DNA from: Athripsodes cinereus
Lineage: Eukaryota; Arthropoda; Insecta; Trichoptera; Leptoceridae
Reading direction: 5' to 3'
NCBI GenBank assembly: GCA_947579605.1
Contig: OX388316.1
Location: 16,929,290 to 16,993,289 of the forward strand
DNA: 64,000 nt
Under the pieces are notes generated by a model. It was not told the DNA's origin, ran no database searches, and worked only from the letters and a program-made list of their open reading frames with translations. Below, in pieces: positions 43,880-56,075 of this stretch. Numbering within the stretch: the stretch's first letter is position 1; each line of letters starts with the position of its first letter. A program made the translations under genes and the position numbers.

Positions 43880-45420
43880 ATTAGAATATTTATGTGTGGA
43901 TTGGTATTATAAAATTAGCCGTTTTTTATTACACCTACAGCTATAATAAAAAAAACGTAATATATGTTATAATATATAAAAACAAAAACAAAAGGTGTAT
44001 AGAAAGTCTACTAATAGATATTTGAGTAGGTATTAAGAAAAATGGGACACATTATTTCGTAAAATATTTTGGTCTAGACTAATTTCATCGATGTTCTTAA
44101 CCATCTTAATGTGTAGTGTAAAATAAAAAAGTCATTTCATGATTTCAATATTTTCTTTTTCGGGTTAAAAATGTTGAAAAATTAATTTGTATAACAACAA
44201 TATAAATTTAAAAGACCATAAAATTAATTCCATTTTAAAACATGATATTTAAGAAAATAAAGATAATATGTTTGTAATTTTCCACACAAAGCATTTGAAT
44301 AATTTGTAAAACAGTCAGTCACTAAAACTAAAATTAATCAATATTATATACCGTAATTTTTTGAAATGATATTAATTTATATTTACTAAAATTATTCATA
44401 AATAATGTACAACACTTCGTTAATTGAGTTAATATTTATTTAACACCATTCACTAATAAGTGAAAAATCCTGCCAATTTTTAATTTGTTACCAAAATAAA
44501 AATATAATTCAATTTCAGACAGCTGGATTTTGGTAGTAGGTATTATTATTGTTAAAATACCTTCCATATACATCTTGAAATTCTATAATTATATATTATC
44601 TCTTTAACTTAAAGATAAATAAGTTTTGTAACATGAATTCATTAACAAAGATATCGGAGACTTGATGGCGTAAAAAAATCACTAATCATACAATTGTCTC
44701 TAGATAATGATTGTCATCTTTCTCCAGATTTTCGAATAGAATAAGCACAGAATGTTGTATTTTTTTTATAATTTACCCAAGTTTCAACGCTTGACTTACA
44801 TTTGTTATTTATTTACTTATTTATTAAGAAGACCGTGACACGATTTTCTACCGAAGCATATTCATTACACAATAAACCGTTGAAGTTTTCAATAATACAT
44901 CAGTTATTTTGCAAGTGAATCCAATTGTTTTATTGAGTGAAGTATTACCGCCGCTGCTACCTAAACTATAATACAAATGGTAGCAATAATAAATAACTCG
45001 TAATACCATTAGTAGATCAATGAGCGTAGGTAGATAATATCTACAACTGAAGTATTGCAAAAATGTATTACCAATAAATCGAACACGCTACTGGCTGTTC
45101 ACATTTCCGTGATCTGGGTGTAAATAGATTCATTATTTTGAACTATCTCTATTTACCAACTCTTTTGTTTTCACACATCTTGTACTTTGCGATACATCTC
45201 GTACTTGCATAATATTCAGGCGATTTTGGTGAATAAGTCGCTCGCACTCGTCTATAAGACAAAGTTGTGGTTTGCAAAAGTGGATAGATAGAAGCCTTTC
45301 ACTCCTAAGATATGCTGATGTATGTAAAATTCTTTAAACGTTATATAAATACGTAGGTACTACTCAAATATTTTTGTCAATTTTCATAGGGAAGTTTTTG
45401 AAAATAGAGAAAAACATATC
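43880..45420. other. No gene recognised
   Basis: AT-rich sequence without recognisable coding or repeat structure. Confidence 0.4.
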
Positions 45421-45424
45421 TCAA

Positions 45425-45821
45425 AGTATTGTAACGGGTTCCCACTTCGGTAGATTCCAGAAACTTACTCAGGGATTTCGTTGGGTGATGTTATATGAGA
45501 ATGCTTGTAGGTTGCAAGTGAAAAACATCAGATTGGAGGCACAAAAAGTTTATTGAAGAACACACAATTATTTATATATATAAAGGCAAAACGTTTCACA
45601 TATTTACACAGAATTATTAGTTATGTGACACTCACAGTTAATTAAAAAATGAAGAGAAAAGGAATTGAGCTACCGGGTTCCCTACTTGGAAGGAGAACCA
45701 CGGTAGACTGACGGCACCGACGGAAACTAGAGGCAAGCGGTGAGAGAAACGGGAACTACTTTTGTTTTTGGACATTTCGGCCAGTGTTTCACCGGATTTC
45801 AAAAGATGGCGACACAAGTAT
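45425..45821 (+). mobile_element. Solo LTR of an LTR retrotransposon
   Basis: The unit 45430-45816 (387 bp) starts TGTAACGGGTTCCC, ends GGCGACACA (TGT..ACA) and is flanked by a perfect 5-bp duplication, AGTAT (45425-45429 and 45817-45821). It has higher GC than its surroundings and a TATATATAAAGG promoter-like word near 45574. The other LTR and the internal genes are absent, as expected after LTR-LTR recombination. A 5-bp duplication suits copia, BEL/Pao or some gypsy families. Orientation cannot be fixed without the internal region; plus is assumed from the TATA word. Confidence 0.8.
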
Positions 45822-45861
45822 CAATTATTTTTATGAAACTCATATGACAGTATACAAGAAC

Positions 45862-45981
45862 CTTTTTAAGTCTTATTATTATTATTTATAAGATTACGGC
45901 AACCCGTCCCTTGTGGGACGATTTGTGCCAATCTTATTATTATTATTCACAGGCATTCCACCCGGTACTTTTTAAGTCTTA
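45862..45981 (-). mobile_element. Very short LINE 3' end insertion with 14-bp TSD
   Basis: The insert 45876-45967 is bounded by CTTTTTAAGTCTTA. On the minus strand it contains a GTCCC-ACAAG-GGGAC hairpin in CGTCCCACAAGGGACGGGTTG between two AATAATAAT-type tracts. It is a severely 5'-truncated retroposon end. Confidence 0.75.
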
Positions 45982-46139
45982 GCATGGCAATAATCTTGAA
46001 ACTCTAGTAATGTCGTGAAAATTTGTAAAGATATCAAATATTTAACCTTATGGGCTTTTTACATAATACGACTTGTTATAACGTGTACACTTGTAAATAG
46101 GGCGATATATTGATACCTTCTTTGATTGCATTGTTTGTT

Positions 46140-46215
46140 TTTAAGAAGCTTGCATGTTTTATATGCAGCTGGTCTGCTGGCTACCCCACTTGTGGGATAT
46201 GCCGTGATGGTATAG
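46140..46215 (+). repeat. Dispersed repeat family D end
   Basis: TTTTATATGCAGCTGGTCTG, CTGGCTACCCCACTTGTGGG, ATATGCCGTGATGGTATAGT. Confidence 0.8.
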
Positions 46216-46262
46216 TAGTAGTAGTTTTTAAGAATATATAACATAACATAACATAACACGTA

Positions 46263-46490
46263 TAGACAATTCACACAGACCGAACTAGTCCCAAACTAAG
46301 ATATGAATCTTGTATTATGGGTACTAACACGGCGATACACATATACAATGCACTAAACACATATACATGTAACACCCAGACCCAGGACAATCTGAAAAAG
46401 GTCATTCTTCATTTTGCCCTGGCCGGGAATCGAACCCGGGACCTCGTGACTCAAAGGCAAGTGCGTTAGCCTCCGCGCCACACCGGTCGT
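46263..46490 (-). repeat. tRNA-derived SINE, family A
   Basis: Near-identical to the copies at 5211-5440 and 33070-33301, including the B box GGTTCGATTCC. Followed by a (TA)n tract at 46508-46524. Confidence 0.92.
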
Positions 46491-47127
46491 CATATTGTCT
46501 GTAGTGTATATATATATATATATTGTCTGTAGTGTACTGTTGATGGTTAATAAATAAATAAAATATAATATGAACAAGTGAGGTGGCGTGAGAGGACAGA
46601 TAAGTAATTATTGTAGATTTTAGTGATGGTGTTTCTATGCAGTTGCATAATATTCGTATGTAGATCACATTGTGTTTGTATGATGACTACCTACTGAGAA
46701 GACAATCATCGAAATTTCGCATTAGTTTCATGATCGGTATATTAAAATACTATTAACTTTCGATTTATTCAGTATATAATTCACGATACAATAAAAATAA
46801 ATATTAATAATCTTCTTAGATTGAGATTGAACAAAAAACAGAAATAGAATTAAATGATAATCATCACATCTCTACAATATATCTAGGTATTATATAACAA
46901 TAGTGAGTATTTAAAATTGATTCGATTGCATAAGATGAAAGCCGAAAATGATAATTTATACATATGTATGTAGGTACATTTAACAACTTGTTAGGTATAT
47001 GTCTTCCATAATGGAACAAACACATCATTAGTAAGCATTTACTTAATACAGAACTACTTTTTAAATTATAATCATATTTAATTTGCTTGAAACAACATAT
47101 TGTGTCAGTTTGAAATGATTATTAGGT

Positions 47128-47415
47128 TCATATGTGTAGGGCATATTTCGTATTTTTAAGCTCTTGGAGTTTTATATATTTACGTGGTATGTATCGCCAA
47201 CTAATCGGATACTGATTGAACATCAACAGCAAACCAAAAAGATTTTCGGGAATGAAAAATTTATGCAAGGATTGAATGAGTAGCTTTCTGGCTACTTTGC
47301 AAGGAAAGCGGCTTATTTGTGTTCTTGTTGACTGTAAACAATGAACTAAAAGAAATAAGAAACAAACAACAAGTATAAGAGATAAACACTGATGATGTAA
47401 AGTAGTGATTTTCAT
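47128..47415 (-). CDS. Possible small secreted protein (unconfirmed)
   Basis: A 95-codon frame with a true ATG at 47415-47413. The N-terminus looks like a signal peptide (residues 8-28, CLSLILVVCFLFLLVHC), followed by a basic segment with RFPCKVARKLL and a Trp/Tyr-rich end (YPISWRYIPRKYIKL). No homologue recognised, no clear TATA/initiator upstream, and no neighbouring gene. It could equally be chance in AT-rich DNA; the hydrophobic-then-basic layout is the only reason to list it. Confidence 0.2.
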   Translation of the reverse strand: MKITTLHHQCLSLILVVCFLFLLVHCLQSTRTQISRFPCKVARKLLIQSLHKFFIPENLFGLLLMFNQYPISWRYIPRKYIKLQELKNTKYALHI

Positions 47416-48049
47416 TTCTGGTCTTCCTCCTTTAAACGTCGTTATTATTAGTTACTTTTAGATACTTGCAGCATAGGATCAGATGAATTGAAACAATTTT
47501 AAACAGCCTTTTATTCAGGTCTTAAAAAGATAACTGAATGAAATCAACTGAAAAGGAATTCGGGTAGGTAGTCAAATGGTATTCAATGTCCATCTCATTA
47601 TACGAGTACGTTGGTATAAGTAAAATGTTCTACTCTGTTTATTGCTTATATGTATGTTCGATTATCTTTAATAATAATTACATCTGTTAAAGGTTGTGTG
47701 CTGTACTGTGATCGATATACAGTGTTGTTGTTCTTGTAATGTCTATTATTATCATTTTGAATACATAGCTTATTATTATAATTTTATGTTTAATTATGAT
47801 CATTAGTGTTGATATATTGAATAGAAGAGTTCAAAGACCATCAGAATAAATATATTTTCCTACAATTAAAGCAAATTAGTAGGTACCGAGAGTCGTGGGA
47901 AGAGGTAACATAATTGTTGTAAATGAAGGATGCTCGTTTCAACTTAATGGTACCGAAAAGGGTTGAAAGATGAATGAAAGAAACTTCTCGTTTATTGTGT
48001 AACCATCATAAGTTGTTGAATTCATTAATAAAATAGTGGTTTAGTTCAT

Positions 48050-48560
48050 TTAAGCCGTGGAGCACCCGGCCAAGAATTGGTCCCTCACTCTTGTCCGTAA
48101 AATATTAATGTTGTTGACCGAAGGTACTTGTTGGAAGTCCATTTCCACGTCCAAGATAAAATTGAAAAAAAAAACACAATATGTAGTTAACTTCCAAATG
48201 ACTTTTATTAACTTCGCGTACTAGTATTCGTAAGTGAAAAAACTTTTTACAAATCGCTTGATGATGGAGTCGAGAGTCTCCGAATACTAGTACGCGAAAT
48301 TAATAAAAGTCATTTGGAGGTTAACTACATATTGTGTTTTTTTTTTCAATTTTATCTTGTCCGTAAGTTTTCGAGTATCCTGTAAAAGGCAGATGTTCGA
48401 AAACATAAAGATATTTTACATCTCAAATTCAGCGATGAGGTTTGTCACCCATCCTGAATGTCTAAATTTTTTGGTGGCACAGAGAATACGGCTTGCATTT
48501 ATTACATGCAGCTGGTCCGCTGGCTACCCCACTTGTGGGTGTGCCGTGATGGTGTGTAGT
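48050..48560 (+). repeat. Dispersed repeat family D, longest copy, split by an insertion
   Basis: The left part ends CCAAGAATTGGTCCCTCACTCTTGTCCGTAA-type sequence at 48100. The right part resumes at 48356 with the duplicated CTTGTCCGTAA and continues AGTATCCTGTAAAAGGCAG, CACCCATCCTGAATGTC, CTGGCTACCCCACTTGTGGG. Confidence 0.85.
48090..48366 (+). mobile_element. Foldback retroelement with complete hammerhead-like core (copy D)
   Basis: The insert 48101-48355 (255 bp) has an 11-bp target duplication, CTTGTCCGTAA. Arms of ~78 bp (AAGATAAAATTG, TAGTTAACTTCCAAATGAC..GTACTAGTATTCG) are nearly perfect inverted repeats. The loop region reads CTTGATGA (48257-48264), hairpin GGAGTC-GAGA-GTCTCC (GNRA loop, one U-U mismatch), GAA (48282-48284), the palindrome TACTAGTA, then C. 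The architecture is the same as copy B with unrelated sequence. Confidence 0.8.
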
Positions 48561-48569
48561 ATTTGATGT

Positions 48570-49060
48570 GCGTTTATCTATTTATTTATGTATCTGCCTT
48601 TATTTTCATAAAATGATCTTCCCTAAGTAGAGTATCTATTGGCACAAATTCTTGCAATAAACTATCATCTACATAGGTACGTTACGTTATTTATTTTGAA
48701 ATCATCATGATTTTATACATACATACGCATACTAACAAAAAACAACGCCACTTATAGAAACGCCGCTACGAATAGCTCTAATTAAATGCTTGCTGTTAAA
48801 AAAAAACTACAATTATTTTGTATGAGTCATTAAATTTTTTGATGAATCGCAAACCGTTATTTAATTCACAGACCAATCTCAGCAATAGAATTATTAATTT
48901 AATAATTAGAGACGTAACGTTAATCCGATTATTATTCGAAATCCGACTTATTTGACCGGATTATCGATAGTAGCTCAATATACGGTCGCAAAAGCATTAA
49001 AGTTTCATGAAATTTATTTGTTAGAGAATTCTGAGCTTTTCCACTCCTGAATAATCACAC
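48570..49060. other. No gene recognised
   Basis: AT-rich spacer without recognisable features. Confidence 0.4.
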
Positions 49061-49067
49061 TCTAATA

Positions 49068-49351
49068 GCCACATCAGCCACTGAGGTAACGCTCTTGCCT
49101 TTGAGTCACAAGGTCCCGGCTTCAATTCCCGGCTAGAGCAAAATGAGAAATGTTTTTTTTTTTTAATTTTTCTGGGTTACATGTAAATGTGTTTGGTGCA
49201 TTGGATATGTGTATTGTCGCTTTAGTACCCATAATATTCATATTTAAGTATGAGACTAACTCGATCTGTGTAAATTGTGCCATCGAGTACCCCTAATACA
49301 AGATTCATATCTTAGTTTGAGATAAGCTTGATCTGTATAAATTGTCCATAT
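49068..49351 (+). repeat. Old SINE family A copy
   Basis: CTCTTGCCTTTGAGTCACAA, TTCAATTCCCGGCTAGAGCA, ACATGTAAATGTGTTTGGTG, with a duplicated tail (CTCGATCTGTGTAAATTGTG and CTTGATCTGTATAAATTGTC). It is about 80% similar to the young copies, so this family has been active over a long time. Confidence 0.75.
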
Positions 49352-49399
49352 CCATGCACAAAGACTTAGTATCTCACAACGGTATTTGAGTATTCGGTA

Positions 49400-50465
49400 G
49401 CCGTAAGTATATCCGGTAATTTGGTTAAATAGGCATATGTTATACTCAGGTACTATCCGTTTAATCTCTAATGATTATAACTTGCCCTACCCAACATCAC
49501 ATTAGACATCAAACTTTCTTTCTATTACTTTCATCATTTCTTAGACATTTTAGTTAATAATATAACACTCTTATTAGTAAAAAGTTTAATAAAAAATATA
49601 CCCGGGTAATTTGCATTAATCATAATGATTTATCATTGTAATGAGTGTCGTGGTGAGAATTATAATAATTTATTGTAGCAACAAAAAGATATTCCACGCT
49701 ATTATTTTGATTCAAATAAAAGAAATGTGTGAAAAATTAATGCACATACAATGCCATATTTAAATAACGGACAAGGTTGAATTATTTTAATTGTATCATA
49801 TCGTAATGAAACTTGATATTATTTTCATTCGTAGATCTTAAGGATTGCCTGGAAGATATTGTATTACAATAAATCCGATCTTTGACCGCTCATGGTTGTG
49901 TGGTGCATCAGCACCTACGTGTCTATAAGGCCGACTAAGAATCATTATAGATACTCCATCTAGAATAGTTGGAACACTATTTTATACTTTTTATTTAACT
50001 TTTATTAGTATTTTTCTTATCATTGCACTGTGTAAATTGTGAAGTTATAAATATTTATTTTTATCACTTTATCAATTGAATTGTCAATCAATGAGTAAAA
50101 TTAGATTATTTGTTTTATATTGTTATATTGTTCTGCACTAAATGAATCATCGCTTTTGATGACATTCCTAACACTTTGATAGTGTTATAATAGGAAAAAT
50201 TTATTGTGGAAGAGTGTCATCCTATAACATCGGGCGTTAGGAATGACAGGGTGATACAATTACAGAATCGCTTCAAAAAGAAAAAAGTTGCTTTCATCCT
50301 TCACTCCTGAGAGAAAGGTGAAAGAAAAATAAACGAATCATCAAAGGCTACATATTTAAATAGATTAATTTTTACTTTATTTTTTTTTACTTATAATAGA
50401 AACAAGAGTAATCGATAAGTAGGGATATAGTCATTTTACTAAAAGCACGCTAATACTGTTTTGTT
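49400..50465. other. No gene; one LINE tail scrap
   Basis: 49840-49880 (GGATTGCCTGGAAGATATTG) is the start of a LINE 3' end of the type at 3845. The rest is unrecognised AT-rich DNA. Confidence 0.4.
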
Positions 50466-50471
50466 ATAAAT

Positions 50472-50641
50472 GAGTTCGTCGATAGCCTGAAGGTAGAGTC
50501 TCGGCCTCGTGAACAAGGGGTCCGTGGTTTGATATCAAATGCCGAGAAACTCCACTTTCACACAAGCTTTTAGCTTACTGTGAAAGATGTATAAGATAGG
50601 TTTATAACAAAATCCATAATAACATATAATAAAAAAAAAAA
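50472..50641 (+). repeat. tRNA-derived SINE, family B
   Basis: GAGTTCGTCGATAGCCTGAA, GGTCCGTGGTTTGATATCAA, ACAAGCTTTTAGCTTACTGT, GAAAGATGTATAAGATAGG and a poly(A). Diverged from 1294-1481. Confidence 0.8.
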
Positions 50642-51169
50642 CAATTACATCATGAATTACAATATCCAAATTATCCACACGCGTTTAGTATTTGCATGGT
50701 TAGTTTCAGATACATCAATATGCTATCTATTTAACACAATATATTATTATTACAAATCAATTTCCGCATTGCATAAAATCATCCATGTTCGCTTCCAAAT
50801 ATGACGTTTAAACAATATATATGTACTAAATGTAAAATATGATTTCAATATATATGCAAATACGGTTTTTAGATACATACATACAGCGTTCTCATTACAA
50901 TGTGATACGCTTGCATTATTCAGTCCTTATGTATGATATTTTATTTGCAATCGTGATTTAGATTAGATAAGCAAATTTAAATCTGATTGTGTGAAATCCG
51001 TTTGGCCGAATTATGAATGATGAATGTTCTGTAAAATTCTAAATCAGACACCCGGACGTCAGATAGACAGAAATTTGGGCATTGTTATGACAACTAATTA
51101 GTTTAGTGCAAATTATCCTATGTAGGTACCTAGAAACATTATGAAAAATGAGTAAGTGAAAAAGTATGT

Positions 51170-51410
51170 ACAGTAGAGCATCCGGCAGACAGTTAGTCTC
51201 CTACTCTTTTTCGTAGGTTTTTGAGCATCCTGTGAAAGGCAGGTGTTCTAAAAATGAAGACAGTTTAAATTTTAAATTCAGCGATGAGGTTTGCCATCCA
51301 TCCTGAATGCCTTATTTTTTGTCGGCACAGAGAAAACGGCTTTTATGTTTGTTACATACAACTGGTCTGCAAGCTATCCCGCTTATGAAATAAGTCATTA
51401 TGTTATAGAT
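51170..51410 (+). repeat. Dispersed repeat family D copy
   Basis: TTGAGCATCCTGTGAAAGGC, TTTGCCATCCATCCTGAATG, GGCACAGAGAAAACGGCTTT; diverged at the right end. Confidence 0.8.
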
Positions 51411-51424
51411 AAACATTGTAAGTG

Positions 51425-52295
51425 AAAACGTTCTGAGCACTCTACAAGAAAATAAAAAATATACACAAAATTCCAATTTAATAATAATAATTAACTATAT
51501 TGTACAATAAGGAGCATACATAATTACAAAGTTTGTGCTAAAAAATGTGCAAAGTCAAAAAAATCTTTTTTCACCTTTTCATATCTTAATTTATCGACTA
51601 TGTGATTAATTTTCAATGATTTCATGATTTTTATCACAAAATAATAACTATGCATAAGTATCCGGTCCGATATTGATCTAATATATAGGTAGGTACATGT
51701 AGTATCCAACCGGGTAAGACTGATAGTTATCGGATAAACGATTAATCTCTAGTCAGATTATGCCATAAATGATCGATATTTGTATCACCGTCTAGTAAAG
51801 ATTGTCGATTATAAAACTTTATCGATCATCCATCACCACCTTTCAATAATATTATTATTTGTAGATCGTGATCAGTGAAAGAAGAAGTGAAGAGAATTAA
51901 TCTTTATTATTAAAATATGAATTGAAAGAAAGTATAGATATCAGCTGTTATTATTATACAGTAGTCTGCTATTTACTTTTATTTCAAAGCTTGCTTCTAC
52001 ATTCTAATTTTACAATCACTTTGGTGTTGAACTTAATTCGCCAGAATAATCTTCTCACATATTATTTGTTAGATAAGAAACGTTTCTACAAAAGAAATAA
52101 AAAGAATATCTCATATTATATCACGATCTCTTTAAAATACTTATTAATAAACTTTCAGATTGCTTTTCTGAGCTATCGAAGCACTAATACAGTTTCAATT
52201 TCATATTATATTTTAACAAAATAATGTTAGAAATTTCTACTTTGAGGATTTCAGATTAAGATCGAATTAGAAGTAACCCTCTCCTGATTATTCAG
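51425..52295. other. No gene recognised
   Basis: AT-rich. A 100-codon plus frame at 51922-52224 is Leu/Tyr/Ile/Lys-biased and not credible as a gene. Confidence 0.4.
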
Positions 52296-52304
52296 AATGA
52301 AATT

Positions 52305-52620
52305 AAGCTCTTGTTTGGACATGTTGAGCGAATGCAAGATGAAAGAATGACGAAGAGGATGTACCTATTTGTCTGATAGCGGAGGTGTGGGGAAGCGTGG
52401 ACGGCCAAGAACCACGTGGCTTTAGCACGTGGATCAAATACTTAAGGACGGCCGCGTGTTGAGTAAGATAAATCGGCGAACATGTACCTATGAGAAACTG
52501 GATGAATGTGGAGGAAGCGAAAGAAGTTTGTAAGGATAGATCTATATGGCTTTCCGCTCTCTCTCTGCCTAACCCTCCTGGGACACGGCGTGAGGGTATA
52601 GATTGATAGATATATATAAA
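52305..52620 (+). pseudogene. RTE-like LINE 3' fragment
   Basis: Plus strand: LFGHVERMQDERMTKRMYLF, then (after a stop) GVGKRGRPRTTWL.HVDQIL, then a GGSERSL region and a 3' UTR ending CGGCGTGAGGGTATAGATTG and ATAGATATATA. Same family as 25610-25845 and 36600-37108. Confidence 0.8.
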
Positions 52621-52624
52621 TTAA

Positions 52625-53595
52625 GCTCTTTCAAGTGTTAAGTCCCCAGCGGAAAATATTTAATGAAATATAGTAAAATAAATTGAGCCTGTGCTAATTT
52701 TAACCTTGACGTTGTGAGGTCATTTGTAGAAAGCGTAATAACTTAAAATACATCGAAAAATTCGTTCAAATTTCATAGTGCAGTGTTTGTTGAACAAATT
52801 GAAACATTAAAAAAAATCAAACAACACGTACATTTTTTTATGAGAAAACTGTATAAATAATGTTATTTATTTGATTTCTATTATTATAATAAAAGATAAT
52901 ATTTTGATAACAAAGGTGTATCGAAATCGGTAAAATGGTTGTTGTGAAATTATTATTAGGTATCATAAGCGTTGCTAGTTTAAATGTCAGTATTTTGTAT
53001 TGCTAAACTCTTAAATCGTGATATTTTGTCTTGTCATGTCACAGTACCCGCCTTTAAGTATTTAGATTTTAAAGCTTCCACTATGTATCTACGATGAAGC
53101 CTTTTATCTTTCGTAGAAGCTACTTTCTGCTTATTATATACTTTCTTCCCCTCGGGATTCGGATGTATATTTTATAAGTAATCACTATAATAAATACGTG
53201 GTTATTTGACGTGGAAATATCGTATACAACTACTATAATAATAACATATTATTATGAACTTAATGTTTTATATTAAAACAATACTTGAAAAGGAAGTGGA
53301 AATAGCATGGTGTCTAAAGATAAAATACAATTATTTGTAAAGTGAAGGAAGTATTGTTATCCACCATTATAGGAAACATGAGTACAAAACGTAATCCATA
53401 TACCTACTGTAGCCCCAATTAATAAAATATTTTAGTAAAACTGCAAAAATTTTCTTTTAAGCCCCCTAAGCAAAAGATTTATATTTTTTTGCCTTTAATG
53501 TCTAGTTGTTTATTGTCAAGCTTTTTATTGTATTTTTGTTTCTGGTTTGGAACTTTTACTTGATATTCTTTTTATTTAGATACCCACGGAAAAGG
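52625..53595. other. No gene recognised
   Basis: AT-rich spacer without recognisable features. Confidence 0.4.
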
Positions 53596-53606
53596 ACTTC
53601 TATATG

Positions 53607-53868
53607 CACTGAGAAAAATATTCACAACGAATCGTTGGTACGTACTATCAGATTAGGACCAGAGATAGTACAAACGATTCATTAGTACGAATCTATAATA
53701 TTCACTTGTCGCAAACAACTCGTTGGTAAATTTACCAACAACTTGTTTGCGAAGAGTTAATATTATAGATTCGTACTAATGAATCGTTTGTACTATCTCT
53801 GGTCCTAATCTGATAGTACCTACGTACCAATGATTCGTTGTGAAATTTCATTGATATTTTTCTCAGTG
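53607..53868. mobile_element. Large near-perfect foldback element (262 bp)
   Basis: Almost the whole unit is one hairpin: CACTGAGAAAAATAT..CACAACGAATCGTTGG and ACTATCAGATTAGGACCAGA pair with their reverse complements on the right. The centre TCGCAAACAACTCGTTGGTA with AATTTACCAACAACTTGTTTGCGA is also inverted. Both ends carry CACTGAG. A partial copy is at 60533-60600. Flanks do not show a clear duplication. Confidence 0.85.
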
Positions 53869-53879
53869 TGTTCACAACA

Positions 53880-55030
53880 AAATATATAAAATTCAAATAA
53901 CAATTACAAGACAGTAATATATTCGTTTCTGTAGGTATTTTAGTATGCAGGCCTCAAATTTTAAGTAACCACAATTTTTTAAATAATCGCATTTGAATAA
54001 TTAAAAAGCAAACAGTTAATAATTAAAACAGCTTTAATGATAAAAATGTCGTAGGTGTCAGAAAGTTGTTTCGCTAATGTGATCGTATGGATGGAGAGGA
54101 AATGCAAATTATTGGTACAAGTGTTTTATGTAATACACAAATAATATTGACTCAGAATGATTATTCATGATCGTATGATAATTCTTAAATAAATATAATT
54201 ACCATATTGCGAAGAAGAGTGCTATAAATTAAAATAAATACTATATTTTGATTGTTCATCAGCTGTGACAAACTTCCTCATAACCACATTTTAGGGTGAC
54301 GTTATTTCATCGTAATGTGCGTTGTACCTATTAATGTGAATAATAATATTATTGTAAAAAACCTGTTGATTTGAAGTGACATCTTAAAACAACCTGTGTA
54401 AAGCATTCCGAATAAAAGCAATCGTAATTCTAATTATATTACCAAATTGTTATACCAGACGAAATAAAATAACGCACTTCTTTAAATTTTTGGAAACCAT
54501 TCAATATTTTTCGTTTTTTCAGCTATTTTCAATAAATAAGTGTATTTGAAGAATTCCCTTATTCCAGGCAGGATATCAAAGTGTATCTTTTATGAAGTCA
54601 ATTTAAATAAAATCATTTGCATTGTATTGAAATTAATAAATATTAACAAATATGTCGATAGAAAAATCATTAAGGTTGATATTCACTGTGGTAGTTTTGA
54701 CATAAACCGAAGTAGTTGCATGAAACCGTCGATTACTTCTCTGCATAATATGTGATCAGGTAACTGTTAAACCGTTATTAGGTAAAGATTATCATCAGAT
54801 TGTTATTTCAATAATATGTATATGCCGACACATTCTAAGTCGTGTCACATACATTAGATGCATAATCATTGTATAAATTTGATGATAATAGATAGATACA
54901 TAGACATCATATTGTAACAAAGCGACAATCACTATTATCTACTATTAAGATTGTGATGAGATTGTGGAATAACATATCACGACACCAAATTACTAAAATT
55001 CCTTTAATTTAATTGAAACATTAATGAAGA
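53880..55030. other. No gene recognised
   Basis: AT-rich. No feature recognised. Confidence 0.4.
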
Positions 55031-55034
55031 TGTT

Positions 55035-55543
55035 TGTTAAGGCAGTGGCACTCACACCCGGTCCGGGAAGCAAGTGGTACTGGGTCGCGGAAGAAACATG
55101 AAGGTTTTGGCCCAAAGTCAAAACACACTTTAGCGTTACATTTTCGTGTCTTTATCTTTCGAATATAGACAACGTTGCGAGGAGTATCAATTTTCGTAGC
55201 TAAAATACACAATAGTAACGAAAATTGTCACTTTGGCGCAACGTCGTGTATATTCGAACAATAACGACACGAAAACGTAACGCTAAAATGTGTTTTGACT
55301 TCGGGCCCTTCTATTTATTGTTGTGCAAAATTCGTGAAATATTCCTTAACAAATCCAAGAACAACTTTAAACATTTCAAATTCTTATACCTTTTCGGAAA
55401 TCTGGTGATGTAAAAATTTTGAGTGTAAGGGAAATCATCAAAATCTGGGAGTCTGAGACCTAAAAAAAGTCCTCATAGGAAAACAATTAACATTTCCCTC
55501 TTAGCGGGCCATGGTAAAAAGGTTAGAGACCACTGTGTAAAGG
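55035..55543. mobile_element. Non-autonomous hAT element (493 bp)
   Basis: The element spans 55043-55535, with ends CAGTGGCACTCACACC and, from the right, CAGTGGTCTCTAACCTTTTT. The flanks TGTTAAGG and TGTAAAGG agree at 7 of 8 bases. Inside lies a second inverted pair of ~85 bp (AAAACACACTTTAGCGTTAC..TTCGAATATA with its reverse complement at 55225-55300). CAGTGG-type ends and an 8-bp duplication indicate hAT. Confidence 0.8.
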
Positions 55544-56075
55544 TATGTATTGTGTAGGACGAAGGTATCAACCACTATCAAGAATGCTTTATGTATTTCA
55601 TAATGTTAAATGTTACGGTGGTACATTATAAGTACTACATAATACTTATTATCTTAATACAAGGAACAATAATAATTAATATGACACCTCGAGTTACTTA
55701 CGGCAAGGTTTGCGGTGGCGTTGAAGATACTCGTGACGCTGCTAATAAATAGTACAAAAATCAGGCTTCTCTACTGTGACTGCTGCCTACAGATTTAATT
55801 ATATTATCGCAATAGGTACTGACGTACAATTAAGATTATGAAGAAAATAGAAATTATATTCTTACTCATCAATCTTTAAGAAATAGTTAAACTTCTGCTT
55901 TCAAGTACTGCTAAATATTGTAAACATTGTAAAAATATAACACATTCATAAATAACATTGTTGACTTCTAATTTAAAGACCCCAGACAGCAATTATATGC
56001 TGGTATAAGGGGTTTAAAACAATCACAGATATTCACCAATATATATAAAATGTATACCACTATATCTCTAGCACT

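Noticed and set aside
51922..52224. 100-codon plus-strand open frame
   Set aside because: AT-driven composition and no recognisable motif; start is not ATG-supported.
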